The position numbers and the translations under genes are program-made. Positions 1 through 8,124 of a DNA stretch of 64,000 nt are shown piece by piece; the stretch's first letter is position 1, and the number at the start of each line of letters is the position of its first letter. The notes beneath the pieces were generated by a model. The model was not told the origin of the DNA and searched no databases. It was given only the letters and a program-made list of their open reading frames with translations. Source of the stretch: Pseudobdellovibrionaceae bacterium (GTDB lineage: Bacteria > Bdellovibrionota > Bdellovibrionia > Bdellovibrionales > UBA1609); NCBI GenBank assembly GCA_020635055.1, contig JACKAN010000018.1, forward strand, positions 7,132 through 71,131, given 5' to 3'.

Positions 1-1
1 A

Positions 2-505
2 AAATCCGGAAACTTAAAAAATGCTCTGTCAGCACATTCAAAGACAGGTAGAAATCCTATATTTAATGTAGTAAAAGCCGGAGCCCAAGCGGCGGACAGT
101 TTAGGTGGACGAGAAGAAGTGCAAGCTAAAATGGACGAAGTCTTAGTGCACGAGGCAGAGAAATTAGATAAGAGAACAGGCTATCTTCCTATGTTGGGTA
201 ATGTGGGCACATTGCTAGGCTTACTTGGAACCATCGTAGGTTTAATTCAAGCCTTTTCTTCAGTTGCCACGAACACTAACCCAGTGGAAAAGGCTGCAGT
301 ACTCACTCAAGGTATATCAATGGCAATGAATACAACGGCATATGGTTTAATTATGGCAATTCCTGCACTTGTTGCTTATGCGATATTACAGAGTCGGACT
401 AGAGCATTGAACGAAGACCTTAAGCAAGCGGCACAGCGTGTAGCCAATTGGTTAAGTTTTAATTTTTCAGCTATCACAAAAACTACCAAAAAGAAAAGTT
501 CATAA
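2..505 (+). CDS. ExbB/TolQ/MotA-family proton channel subunit (5' end outside window)
   Basis: Inner-membrane channel protein of the MotA/TolQ/ExbB family; with ExbD/TolR partners it converts proton flow into mechanical work in the envelope. The frame is open from base 2, so the true start lies upstream; the GTG at 119 is internal. Two hydrophobic segments are visible: one containing GTLLGLLGTIVG and a second containing TTAYGLIMAIPAL, with the small and Thr residues typical of the TolQ pore. The tail is basic (TKTTKKKSS). It is followed after 23 bases by the first of two ExbD genes. The downstream TPR, AgmX-tail, lipoprotein, barrel and VWA genes suggest an AglR-like role in an Agl/Glt-type machine rather than TonB energisation. 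Family certain; pathway inferred. Confidence 0.88.
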   Translation, partial: KSGNLKNALSAHSKTGRNPIFNVVKAGAQAADSLGGREEVQAKMDEVLVHEAEKLDKRTGYLPMLGNVGTLLGLLGTIVGLIQAFSSVATNTNPVEKAAVLTQGISMAMNTTAYGLIMAIPALVAYAILQSRTRALNEDLKQAAQRVANWLSFNFSAITKTTKKKSS

Positions 506-528
506 TTAGAAATTTTAAGGAGACTAAA

Positions 529-963
529 GTGTCAGAAAATCAGCAATCCTTTGAACTCAACTTAATGCCAGTAATTTCTCTGCTGGCCGTTTGTATAAGT
601 TTTTTACTTATTACTTCAGTTTGGATTCATATTGGATCATTAGATGTTTCACAAGCTGTTGGGACGGAATCTAATAATAAAGTTCAAGCTAATATTAATG
701 TCACTTTTGAAAATGAAGGAATGCTTTTTCAAGTTAAGGATAGCAGTTTAATTTCTTCAAAGATTTTTAAAATTAAAACACAAAATGATAGTATTGATTG
801 GAACAAAATAAATTCTTATACACAGAAAATTGTTGGGAAGGATTCTAGTTTAAAAATGGCACTTATTATGCCAGCAACGAATTCTAAGTATCAGGATATT
901 GTGAAGCTAATCGATACATTAAAATCTAATGGAATTAATGACGTAGGTATAGCACCCCTCTAA
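529..963 (+). CDS. ExbD/TolR-like protein without the channel aspartate
   Basis: Single-pass ExbD/TolR-type partner of the upstream channel. It starts at GTG 529, preceded by an AAGGAGA Shine-Dalgarno sequence. A short cytoplasmic N-terminus is followed by one membrane segment (about residues 13-35), then a periplasmic domain of about 105 residues. In TolR/ExbD and in the next gene the segment begins with a proline followed shortly by a conserved Asp; here the matching stretch reads LMPVISLLAV, with Ser in place of Asp. If aligned correctly, this subunit cannot carry the proton and may be structural or regulatory. It lies in the motor operon, 8 bases before the second ExbD gene. Confidence 0.78.
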   Translation: MSENQQSFELNLMPVISLLAVCISFLLITSVWIHIGSLDVSQAVGTESNNKVQANINVTFENEGMLFQVKDSSLISSKIFKIKTQNDSIDWNKINSYTQKIVGKDSSLKMALIMPATNSKYQDIVKLIDTLKSNGINDVGIAPL

Positions 964-971
964 GGAAGATT

Positions 972-1460
972 ATGGAAAATGAATTGTCAAAAAATAAAAT
1001 ATTAACTTCCGAATTGAAAAAATGTGGAGTCCTAAATGCGGAAGGCAAAGTGACGGGCACGGGTATAACTCCCTCATTAGTATTAACTCCCTTGGTGGAT
1101 GCCTTTGCCATTTTAGTTATATATCTTTTGGTAAACACCTCTGCAGCTCAACATCAAATACTTATTGATGGAACGATAAACTTACCCATTGCTTCTAAAA
1201 CTCAAAGCATAGATGAAGGTATTTTAGTTAAAGTTGAAAAAGATGAATATATTGTGGAAAACAAAAAAGTATCCTCTTCCCAACTGGTTTATGAGCTAAG
1301 AAAACTAATGGCCAAACAAAATCCAGATAAAATTCCCTTTTTAATAGTTGAGGCTGATAAATCTTCTTCCTTTGAAAGTCTAAGTCCAATTATGGTTGCT
1401 GGTTCTTCTGCGGGTTTTGAAAAATTTAAATTCGCGGTAATTCAGGGAGGCGTGCAATAA
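972..1460 (+). CDS. ExbD/TolR-family biopolymer transport protein
   Basis: Second ExbD/TolR protein of the operon. The membrane segment carries the family signature LTPLVDAFAILVIYLL, with Asp43 as the expected proton-carrying residue. A periplasmic domain of about 100 residues follows. It overlaps the next gene by one base (TAATG). Together with the upstream ExbB-like and Asp-less ExbD-like proteins it should form a channel with two unlike ExbD subunits, as in the AglR-AglQ-AglS motor of myxobacteria. That comparison is inferred from gene order and composition. Confidence 0.85.
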   Translation: MENELSKNKILTSELKKCGVLNAEGKVTGTGITPSLVLTPLVDAFAILVIYLLVNTSAAQHQILIDGTINLPIASKTQSIDEGILVKVEKDEYIVENKKVSSSQLVYELRKLMAKQNPDKIPFLIVEADKSSSFESLSPIMVAGSSAGFEKFKFAVIQGGVQ

Positions 1461-4429
1461 TGAAAACGGCTCTTTTGTCAGCTTTAATTATTTCATTGTT
1501 AGGGTTGTCACAGTCTACTTTGGCTTTGGAACCTATGGATATTGATTCCACGGAACAAGTTATAAAGAAGTTAGAAAGAGCTATTCCATTAATAAAAGAA
1601 GATTCTGTAAAAGGAGAATCTTTGATTGGACGTCTAGCCGATCTTCATGCAGAACAGGGTAGAAAAAAGTATTTATTAGAAATTGAAAAAAACTGCAAGG
1701 GTTGTTTGGGATCATTAGAAGATAGAAATAAAGCTATAGGTTATTATGAAAAAATACTTAAACACTCTAGAAATCAGAGAAATAAAAAAATTGCACTCTT
1801 TCAGATGGCTCATCTATATAGACTTACTGGAAAAGATATTTTAGCAGAAACACTTTTAAAGAAAGCAATTAAAAGTGCAGGTAAAAAAGATAGAGATATC
1901 AAAGCCGAAGCCCATGCGGGTCTAGTGGAAATTTATTATGCTCGTGGGAATTTTCCAACGGCTTTGAAACATGCAAATATGGCATTAGAGTATCGGGAGC
2001 TTAAGAGACCTGGACTGACAATGTATAGGAAAGCCTGGTGCTTATTGAATACTGGTAAAAACGAAGAGGCAAAAAATACCTTAGCAACAATTTTAAAATC
2101 TGAAGAACTATTATCCATTCCTACGACGAATGGCCCAGCTTTAGATAAATCTTTTCAAGAGGATCTTTCTAGAGATTTAGCTTTATTTTTAGCTCGTGAA
2201 AAAGTAACTTCAGTAGAAATTGAATTGATTACCAGCTTAAGTCCAACAGATAAAATATACGATAATTTATTTTATATGGGGCAAGAGCTAAGTCGACAAG
2301 GTTCTTACATTAGTGCTCTTTTAGTTTGGGATTATTTGTTAAACTCAAAACAAGTCACAGCAGCCCAGCAACTAGAAATTAAAATTAGAAAAGCGGAATT
2401 GTATTTAATTGCAGGTAAGCCAAGTTCTGCGGTTAAGTCTTTAGAGGAAGCGAGTCTTCATTGGCAGGAAAAAGGCTGTAAAGATGAACTGGATTGTGAA
2501 TCTTTAAGAATTAGAATTAAAAATGTTGTTATTAATTGGCACAAGCAAAGCTCAAAAAAGCTAAGTATTAATTTATTAAAAGCCTATCAGGCCTATTCAC
2601 GGGCATTTTTAGAAGACGGAGATATGCATTATCGTGGGGCGCAAGTGGCTCACAGACTTGGTAAATTTGATCAAGCACAAAAAATGTTTAGATTGGCTTC
2701 GCTACATGCAAAAGACATAAAAGAAAAGGGCCCGGCTTTTGAAGCAGCTTTAGTTGGAGAAGTAGAATCTGCAGAGGCATCAAAAAATCTCGAGGCCAAA
2801 CAAGAGGCCTATGAACACTACCTAAAAGTTAATCCCAATGGCAATAAAGCTATAGAAATTCATTACCAAATGGCACATTTAAACAATTCAAAGAAGAAAT
2901 ATATGAAGGCAGCTAAGGGATTTGATCTGGTGGCTACCCATAAATCTAAAAATTATCAAACTTTAAAAATAAAAGCTGCAGATTTAGCTATTGATGCCTT
3001 AGTCATGGAGAATAATCACTTATTGATCGAAAACAAAGCTACGGAATATGCCACTATTTTTAAAAGTAAAAATAAAGAGTTTTTAGGCCACGCCAGAAAG
3101 GCGAGTCTGAATTTAGTTAAAATAACCTTAGACAAAGTTCGTCCAGATAAAGACGAATACAAGAAAGCTTTAATTAGGTTAAATAAAATATCTTATGTAG
3201 GGATTACAAAAAATGATAGAATCCTAATTGCCAAAGCAAAAATTAAAATATCACATGAATTACAAGATTTAGATGGCTTAATTGCTGGAGCTAAAGAACT
3301 ATATTCTATATCTCAGTTGTCAGAAGAAGATAACGAATTTGCACTTTCACAATTGTCATGGGGTTACGAATTACAACTTAACTTTAAAGAGGCATATAAA
3401 TATTCAACAAGAATGAAATTAAAAAATCTCAGCAAAGACGAGCGTGATTTATGGTTGGCTATGTTAGCTGATTTTGCAGGTCTCGATTCTAAAAATCATT
3501 TTAAAGAATATATTGCTACAACAAAAAGCTTAAGCCAAGCCAATAACATTAGGGCTAAATTAATTCTTGAATCCAACAAACCATGGAACGAGTTAAATAA
3601 AGAGTTGTCGAGTTTACGTGATTCACCATTAGTTCTGAGCACTTTAGCCTTAGAACTAAATGATAAGCAAAAAAATGAAAATGAGATAAAAAAAATATTA
3701 CAGATAAAATCTCTTAGAGATACACCTGCGGGTAGACACATGTCCCGAAAAATGTTTTTAAAAGATTACAAATCAACAGTTGGTAATATTAGTAAATATA
3801 AGTTGCTTTCACAGAGTCAATATTTATTAAAAAATAGTTTAATTACTAAAATGAAACTATTAGATAGATTAAATGTAAAAGCCAACGAAGCCATAGCTTC
3901 TAATGATTGGTTTTTGCAACTGATTACACTTGAAGACGTTAAAAATGAAAACGATAAATTAATTAAAGAACTTTTGGCAATACCTTTGCCAAAAGGTTTA
4001 AATAAAAAAGATCAAGCTAAATATAAAAGTGAAGTAGCTAAGTTAATAAAACCATTTGAAGAAAAACGGGATCAAGTAGAAGTAAAGACACAATCCTTTT
4101 GGTCCAATGAAGCCATTTTCCAAGAGCTAAAGTCTTCTTATGTTTCTTCTTCGAATGTTTTTAGAAAGCATATTAAGCGCGAGTTAAATGTTTTGTTAGA
4201 CTACGCACCGAAATCGATTAAATATAAGATTAAAGATATTTTAAATTCCCGTATTGTTCATCCTACAAAGAGTGAAATCCAATCAGCTTGGCAAAAATTG
4301 AAAGATATGCCCTTTGATATCGATCCAGTCTCTGATCTAAAAGAATTAGAGGAAAAGCGACAAGAACCCTTGATCGTAGCCTATTTAGATATCAGAAAAG
4401 CGAAGCTAATTCAGGGAGATCAAAGATGA
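1460..4429 (+). CDS. Large TPR-repeat periplasmic/envelope protein
   Basis: A 989-residue protein with an N-terminal signal sequence (MKTALLSALIISLLGLSQSTLALE) and many tetratricopeptide-like helical repeats from about residue 85 onward (for example ARGNFPTALKHANMALEYRE and RLGKFDQAQKMFRLASLHAK). Such TPR solenoids are protein-interaction scaffolds. In myxobacterial gliding loci, large TPR proteins (GltI/AgmK type) sit beside AgmX and the Agl channel, and position suggests the same here. The lysine-rich C-terminal third has weaker repeats and may be coiled coil. It is coupled to both neighbours by 1-base and 4-base overlaps. Function beyond a scaffold is not determinable from sequence. Confidence 0.75.
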   Translation: MKTALLSALIISLLGLSQSTLALEPMDIDSTEQVIKKLERAIPLIKEDSVKGESLIGRLADLHAEQGRKKYLLEIEKNCKGCLGSLEDRNKAIGYYEKILKHSRNQRNKKIALFQMAHLYRLTGKDILAETLLKKAIKSAGKKDRDIKAEAHAGLVEIYYARGNFPTALKHANMALEYRELKRPGLTMYRKAWCLLNTGKNEEAKNTLATILKSEELLSIPTTNGPALDKSFQEDLSRDLALFLAREKVTSVEIELITSLSPTDKIYDNLFYMGQELSRQGSYISALLVWDYLLNSKQVTAAQQLEIKIRKAELYLIAGKPSSAVKSLEEASLHWQEKGCKDELDCESLRIRIKNVVINWHKQSSKKLSINLLKAYQAYSRAFLEDGDMHYRGAQVAHRLGKFDQAQKMFRLASLHAKDIKEKGPAFEAALVGEVESAEASKNLEAKQEAYEHYLKVNPNGNKAIEIHYQMAHLNNSKKKYMKAAKGFDLVATHKSKNYQTLKIKAADLAIDALVMENNHLLIENKATEYATIFKSKNKEFLGHARKASLNLVKITLDKVRPDKDEYKKALIRLNKISYVGITKNDRILIAKAKIKISHELQDLDGLIAGAKELYSISQLSEEDNEFALSQLSWGYELQLNFKEAYKYSTRMKLKNLSKDERDLWLAMLADFAGLDSKNHFKEYIATTKSLSQANNIRAKLILESNKPWNELNKELSSLRDSPLVLSTLALELNDKQKNENEIKKILQIKSLRDTPAGRHMSRKMFLKDYKSTVGNISKYKLLSQSQYLLKNSLITKMKLLDRLNVKANEAIASNDWFLQLITLEDVKNENDKLIKELLAIPLPKGLNKKDQAKYKSEVAKLIKPFEEKRDQVEVKTQSFWSNEAIFQELKSSYVSSSNVFRKHIKRELNVLLDYAPKSIKYKIKDILNSRIVHPTKSEIQSAWQKLKDMPFDIDPVSDLKELEEKRQEPLIVAYLDIRKAKLIQGDQR

Positions 4430-4665
4430 AAATATTAATTTTAACAATTGTCCTCATTTTTTGTTTTGGCAATACTTCCTTTGCAAAGAAAAAATCAACA
4501 AAGAAAACAAGTTTTGAATTTTCTGAGGCAGATGTACAAGGTAGATATAATTCATCTGGTGAAGGTCTTTCTATCGTTGAAGATGAAAAGTCAATTTCAG
4601 ATATTATAGATTTGAGAAAGAATTTTAAAGATAGAATTAATAAAAACATGAGGCTACAAAAATGA
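4426..4665 (+). CDS. Small secreted protein of the motor operon
   Basis: A 79-residue protein with a clear signal peptide (MKILILTIVLIFCFGNTSFA) followed by a short basic patch (KKKSTKKTS) and an acidic, polar tail. No domain is recognised. It overlaps the TPR gene and the AgmX-tail gene by ATGA at both ends, so it is translationally coupled to both and is very probably a real component. It may be a periplasmic accessory or linker peptide of the complex. No lipobox is present. Confidence 0.65.
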   Translation: MKILILTIVLIFCFGNTSFAKKKSTKKTSFEFSEADVQGRYNSSGEGLSIVEDEKSISDIIDLRKNFKDRINKNMRLQK

Positions 4666-5879
4666 CACAAGATAAATATGTATTTATAAATTCAAGTGGC
4701 CAAATTGTAAGATATATTAGTTGGAATTGTGAAAAGGCTTTTATTGTACAAGATAAAAAATCAGGAAGAATTGAATTAATAAGTTCCACAGATGAATTAG
4801 GTAGTGAATTTGAACTGGTAATGGAAGTTACTAAAAAGCAAGTACAGAAAGAAGAAGTACTAATTCAATCTAGACTTCGACTCGTTTTTTTAAAAGTAGA
4901 GAAAGCAGTAATTCCAACAGTGCTTGCTCCGGAAGAAGACAATAGTAGATTTAAGATGATACTTCACCGTACGGCCTTAGCTCATTTTGTTGCCTTGTTA
5001 ATTGTATTGTTAATAGGGTATTTTTATGATGGATTTTCTGAGAAATCAGAAGTTATCGTTACTGTTGCTAAACAAAACAGAACCGAAAAAATCACAAAAA
5101 AATTAACAATAGTTAAAAAAGAAAAAATAGATAAAAAAGTGAAAGTTTCAAAAAGTAGAAAGAAAATCACTAAGGTAGCAGCTAAACCCATTAAGTCAAT
5201 TAAAAGTAAAAAAGTGAAAAGTCGTGGAACTTCTGTAAGTAAGAGTGTGGATACAGGCGTATTAGGAGCTCTCTCTGGCTTACATGCAGGTATAAATAAT
5301 ACTTCATTAAAATTAGGTTCAGTTGATGGGCGCAAAACAAAAGGAATCGGTACCGGACGAAGTGGATCACACAATAGAGTGAGTTTTGGTAAAGGTTTGG
5401 TGGCTTCTCAACCAGGAAGCGGTTCTGAAATAGGTGCTATAGAAAGTTATAAAACTCGCGGACAAGGTGGCGGAGAAGGCGGGTATGGAAAAATTGCTAT
5501 TGGTGGTTCTGGCAAAATATATTCAGCTCCATTGCGTGAAGAGGCATTTATAGATGGTGGATTGGATAGATCGCAAATAGATGCCGTGGTGAAACGCAAT
5601 ATTGGTCAGATCACTTATTGTTATGAGAAGGGTTTGCAAAAAGATCCAAATTTGTCAGGTCGAGTTGCCGTTTATTTTATAATTGCAAGTAGTGGAAGTG
5701 TTAGTAAGGCAAAAATTCAGGATAGCAGTTTAAAGTCAAAACCTGTTGAAAGTTGTATCATTGCCAAACTAATGAATTGGAAGTTTCCAAAACCTCTTGG
5801 ACAGGTGAGCGTTCAAGTTACCTATCCTTTCAGTTTAAGAAGGTTGGGTGTAAATAATATAAGTCAGAGGTCTTTATGA
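4662..5879 (+). CDS. AgmX/PglI C-terminal-domain protein (GltG/GltJ-like)
   Basis: A trans-envelope protein with four visible parts: a cytoplasmic N-terminal domain (about residues 1-95), one membrane segment (about 104-121), a Lys-rich then Gly-rich flexible stretch (about 130-285), and a C-terminal domain (about 300-400). The C-terminal domain matches the AgmX/PglI tail family: IDAVVKRNIGQITYCYEKGL, then an ESCIIAKLMNWKFP element containing a second Cys, ending in VTYPFSL. The architecture is TonB-like: inner-membrane anchored, spanning the periplasm, with a tail that contacts outer-membrane partners. In myxobacteria such proteins (GltG, GltJ) link the Agl motor to the outer membrane. It overlaps both neighbours by 4 bases. 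Confidence 0.82.
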   Translation: MTQDKYVFINSSGQIVRYISWNCEKAFIVQDKKSGRIELISSTDELGSEFELVMEVTKKQVQKEEVLIQSRLRLVFLKVEKAVIPTVLAPEEDNSRFKMILHRTALAHFVALLIVLLIGYFYDGFSEKSEVIVTVAKQNRTEKITKKLTIVKKEKIDKKVKVSKSRKKITKVAAKPIKSIKSKKVKSRGTSVSKSVDTGVLGALSGLHAGINNTSLKLGSVDGRKTKGIGTGRSGSHNRVSFGKGLVASQPGSGSEIGAIESYKTRGQGGGEGGYGKIAIGGSGKIYSAPLREEAFIDGGLDRSQIDAVVKRNIGQITYCYEKGLQKDPNLSGRVAVYFIIASSGSVSKAKIQDSSLKSKPVESCIIAKLMNWKFPKPLGQVSVQVTYPFSLRRLGVNNISQRSL

Positions 5880-6394
5880 AAACTATGCTCTTACTAGTTA
5901 CAGCACTTTTATTTTTAGCTTGCAGTCCTCAAAACGATCCGACAAGCAAATACGATACAAAAAAATATGTTCCTCTTGAAGAAAAGAATTTTAAAACACA
6001 ATATTTCTTACCTCAAGATGCCATTCGCATAAATATTGATTCTAAATCCAGTAAGGATTGGAAAGAAGATCAAGAGAATACAATAATAGTTCATTTGGTA
6101 AATAATATTAAAGGACTAAAAAATACGGAGCTTAAAGTGGGTGTGGGTCAGCAAGAAGAATTGCCCGAGTGGATGAATTTTAAATTAATAGAAAACAAAA
6201 ATAATGAAAAAACATATATACTAAAAGCCTCGCCTGCCTTGAGAAAGGGAGGTGATGTTTCTGTATCACTTTATGAATTGGTGTTCCGATTGTCTTACGA
6301 CAAGGAGCATAGCGATCCTACGTCAGTGGAAATGTTAAATTTTTATAGAAGTCAAAGTTCACAACAAGTGAATGTTGAAGTTGGAAAATTTTAG
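5876..6394 (+). CDS. Lipoprotein of the motor operon
   Basis: A 172-residue protein with a lipoprotein signal (MKTMLLLVTALLFLACSPQ; lipobox LFLAC, lipidation at Cys16). The mature part is charged and probably a beta-rich domain (residues about 55-165). No known domain is recognised. The ATGA overlap with the AgmX-tail gene and the 9-base gap to the beta-barrel gene place it firmly in the operon. Likely an outer-membrane or periplasm-facing lipoprotein of the same complex. Function unknown. Confidence 0.7.
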   Translation: MKTMLLLVTALLFLACSPQNDPTSKYDTKKYVPLEEKNFKTQYFLPQDAIRINIDSKSSKDWKEDQENTIIVHLVNNIKGLKNTELKVGVGQQEELPEWMNFKLIENKNNEKTYILKASPALRKGGDVSVSLYELVFRLSYDKEHSDPTSVEMLNFYRSQSSQQVNVEVGKF

Positions 6395-6403
6395 GAGTTT
6401 GTT

Positions 6404-7105
6404 ATGAAGTTTTTTATGATAGTATTTAGCCTCTTAGTGATTACTGAGCTTTCCATAGCAAAAGACCTCACGAAAAATGTAAACTCATTGGGAGCCGACC
6501 CTGCTATACTTAAAAGAGCGAAAGCTTTGGACCCAAACAACAGAGTGCGAGTGGTTCAAAATAGATCTGTTGATCGCAATTGGCGCGTGGAATTGGGTGC
6601 CAATTATGCAATGGTAGAGGGTGGAAACCCATTTTTGAATGCTTCCGCTGTTGGTGGTTTGGCTGAGCTCCATATAACTCCTAGATTTTCTTTGGGTGTT
6701 CGCTATGCTACTTTTGATAATAAATTAAATAGTGAAGCAGAAAATAGATTCGAAATTGGAAAGAAAAATCCACAGGCTAGAGATAATATTGTCCCAGAAA
6801 TTGATAGTCCTTATGACTCCACTCACGGAGTAATAAGTTGGTATCCAGTTTATGGAAAAATTAATTGGTTAGATATGGGAATTTCCCAATTTGATATTTA
6901 TCTTCTTACTGGTTATGGACAGATGAATTTAAAATCGGGTAGCAGTGACAGCTGGACTTTTGGCGGAGGCTTGGGTGTTTGGATAAACCAACATATTACT
7001 TCAAGAATAGAAGTTAGACATCAAGCTTATCAAGATTTAGTAACTTCGGGTTATCGCAACATGGATATGACTTTGTTGACAGTATCTTTGGGAGTGCTCT
7101 TGTAA
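6404..7105 (+). CDS. Outer-membrane beta-barrel protein
   Basis: A 233-residue protein with a signal peptide (about residues 1-19) and alternating amphipathic strands, many with aromatic and Gly residues (WRVELGANYAMVEGG, FSLGVRYATFDN, FGGGLGVWINQHITSRIEVRHQAY, and a terminal LLTVSLGVLL strand ending on a hydrophobic residue). This fits a small 8-stranded barrel (OmpA/OmpW-size). In Agl/Glt-like systems barrel proteins of this kind (GltA/GltB) are the outer-membrane component. The start follows an AGGAG at 6393. It overlaps the next gene by one base. Confidence 0.75.
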   Translation: MKFFMIVFSLLVITELSIAKDLTKNVNSLGADPAILKRAKALDPNNRVRVVQNRSVDRNWRVELGANYAMVEGGNPFLNASAVGGLAELHITPRFSLGVRYATFDNKLNSEAENRFEIGKKNPQARDNIVPEIDSPYDSTHGVISWYPVYGKINWLDMGISQFDIYLLTGYGQMNLKSGSSDSWTFGGGLGVWINQHITSRIEVRHQAYQDLVTSGYRNMDMTLLTVSLGVLL

Positions 7106-8124
7106 TGAAAATGTGTATTGTTAAATCACTTGTTTTAATGGTTTTTGTTTCGAGTGCTGTTGTTGCTAAAGCGTATAGCAATAAATTTGAAATACAGTGG
7201 AACAATGCCCGACAACTTATTTTAAAAAACAATGTGAGTGATGCTATAACTATTTTAAAAAAACTCCAATCGAACAAACAACAGCTATCAAAAGTGAATA
7301 TTGATATTAATCAGATCCATTTAACTTTAGGACGGGCATATTATCAATTGGGCAAAATGGCAGAAGCATTGACTCAGTACAATTTAGTTGAAAAGTCTTC
7401 AGATTTTTGGCCTGAGGCTGTTGAAGAAAAAGCTTGGGCTTATGTTGTTATGAAGAAGGAGGATAAGGCTTTAGCACAGTTAGAAACTTTAATGACACCT
7501 ATATTTGATCAAGTGATAGGGCCAGAGCCTTATTTTTTAAAAGCCTTAATTCATTTAAGAATATGTGATTACTATGGAGTTTTAAAAACCACCGAACATT
7601 TTAAAAAGAGATACATAACTAGAATACAAAAACTTCAAGACTTAGTGAAAGTGAAGGGGCTGACACCTGAAACCAAAGTTTTAATTGAAATGGCAACAAA
7701 AGGACAATTGAATCTAGACTTTATAACTAAAAATTTAGTTTCATTTCCATATATGTTTCATAGAGATGTTAATCTTCAGGGATATTTTGATAAGTTACCC
7801 AAAGTAAAGGATCAAGCTAAAGTAGCTAGCAATATGGCCAATAGGATTGCTATACGTTTGAAATTCTTAGCAAAGCGTAATTTAAAGGAAATTGAGAAAA
7901 ATTTAAACCTTATTCATGTTATAGAAGCAGAGGTGATTCAACGAGTTCATATTGCTGGACATCCTGACAAAAAATACCGTAATGAACTCAGTTTTAAAGG
8001 AAGTCAATGGATGAGCTTTCCGATATCAAATGATGAAATTTGGGTTGATGAAATTGATAAATTTCATGTGCAAGTAAAAAGCTGTCCAACAAAAAATGAG
8101 AGGAAATCATGGGCTTCGAAATAG
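7105..8124 (+). CDS. TPR-containing periplasmic protein
   Basis: A 339-residue protein with a signal peptide (MKMCIVKSLVLMVFVSSAVVAKAYS) and TPR-like helices in residues about 30-150 (HLTLGRAYYQLGKMAEALTQYN, EEKAWAYVVMKKEDKALAQL). The rest is helical without a recognisable domain. It overlaps the preceding barrel gene by one base and the following VWA gene by 16 bases, indicating translational coupling. It is probably an adaptor of the same envelope complex, comparable in position to GltE-type TPR proteins. Confidence 0.68.
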   Translation: MKMCIVKSLVLMVFVSSAVVAKAYSNKFEIQWNNARQLILKNNVSDAITILKKLQSNKQQLSKVNIDINQIHLTLGRAYYQLGKMAEALTQYNLVEKSSDFWPEAVEEKAWAYVVMKKEDKALAQLETLMTPIFDQVIGPEPYFLKALIHLRICDYYGVLKTTEHFKKRYITRIQKLQDLVKVKGLTPETKVLIEMATKGQLNLDFITKNLVSFPYMFHRDVNLQGYFDKLPKVKDQAKVASNMANRIAIRLKFLAKRNLKEIEKNLNLIHVIEAEVIQRVHIAGHPDKKYRNELSFKGSQWMSFPISNDEIWVDEIDKFHVQVKSCPTKNERKSWASK

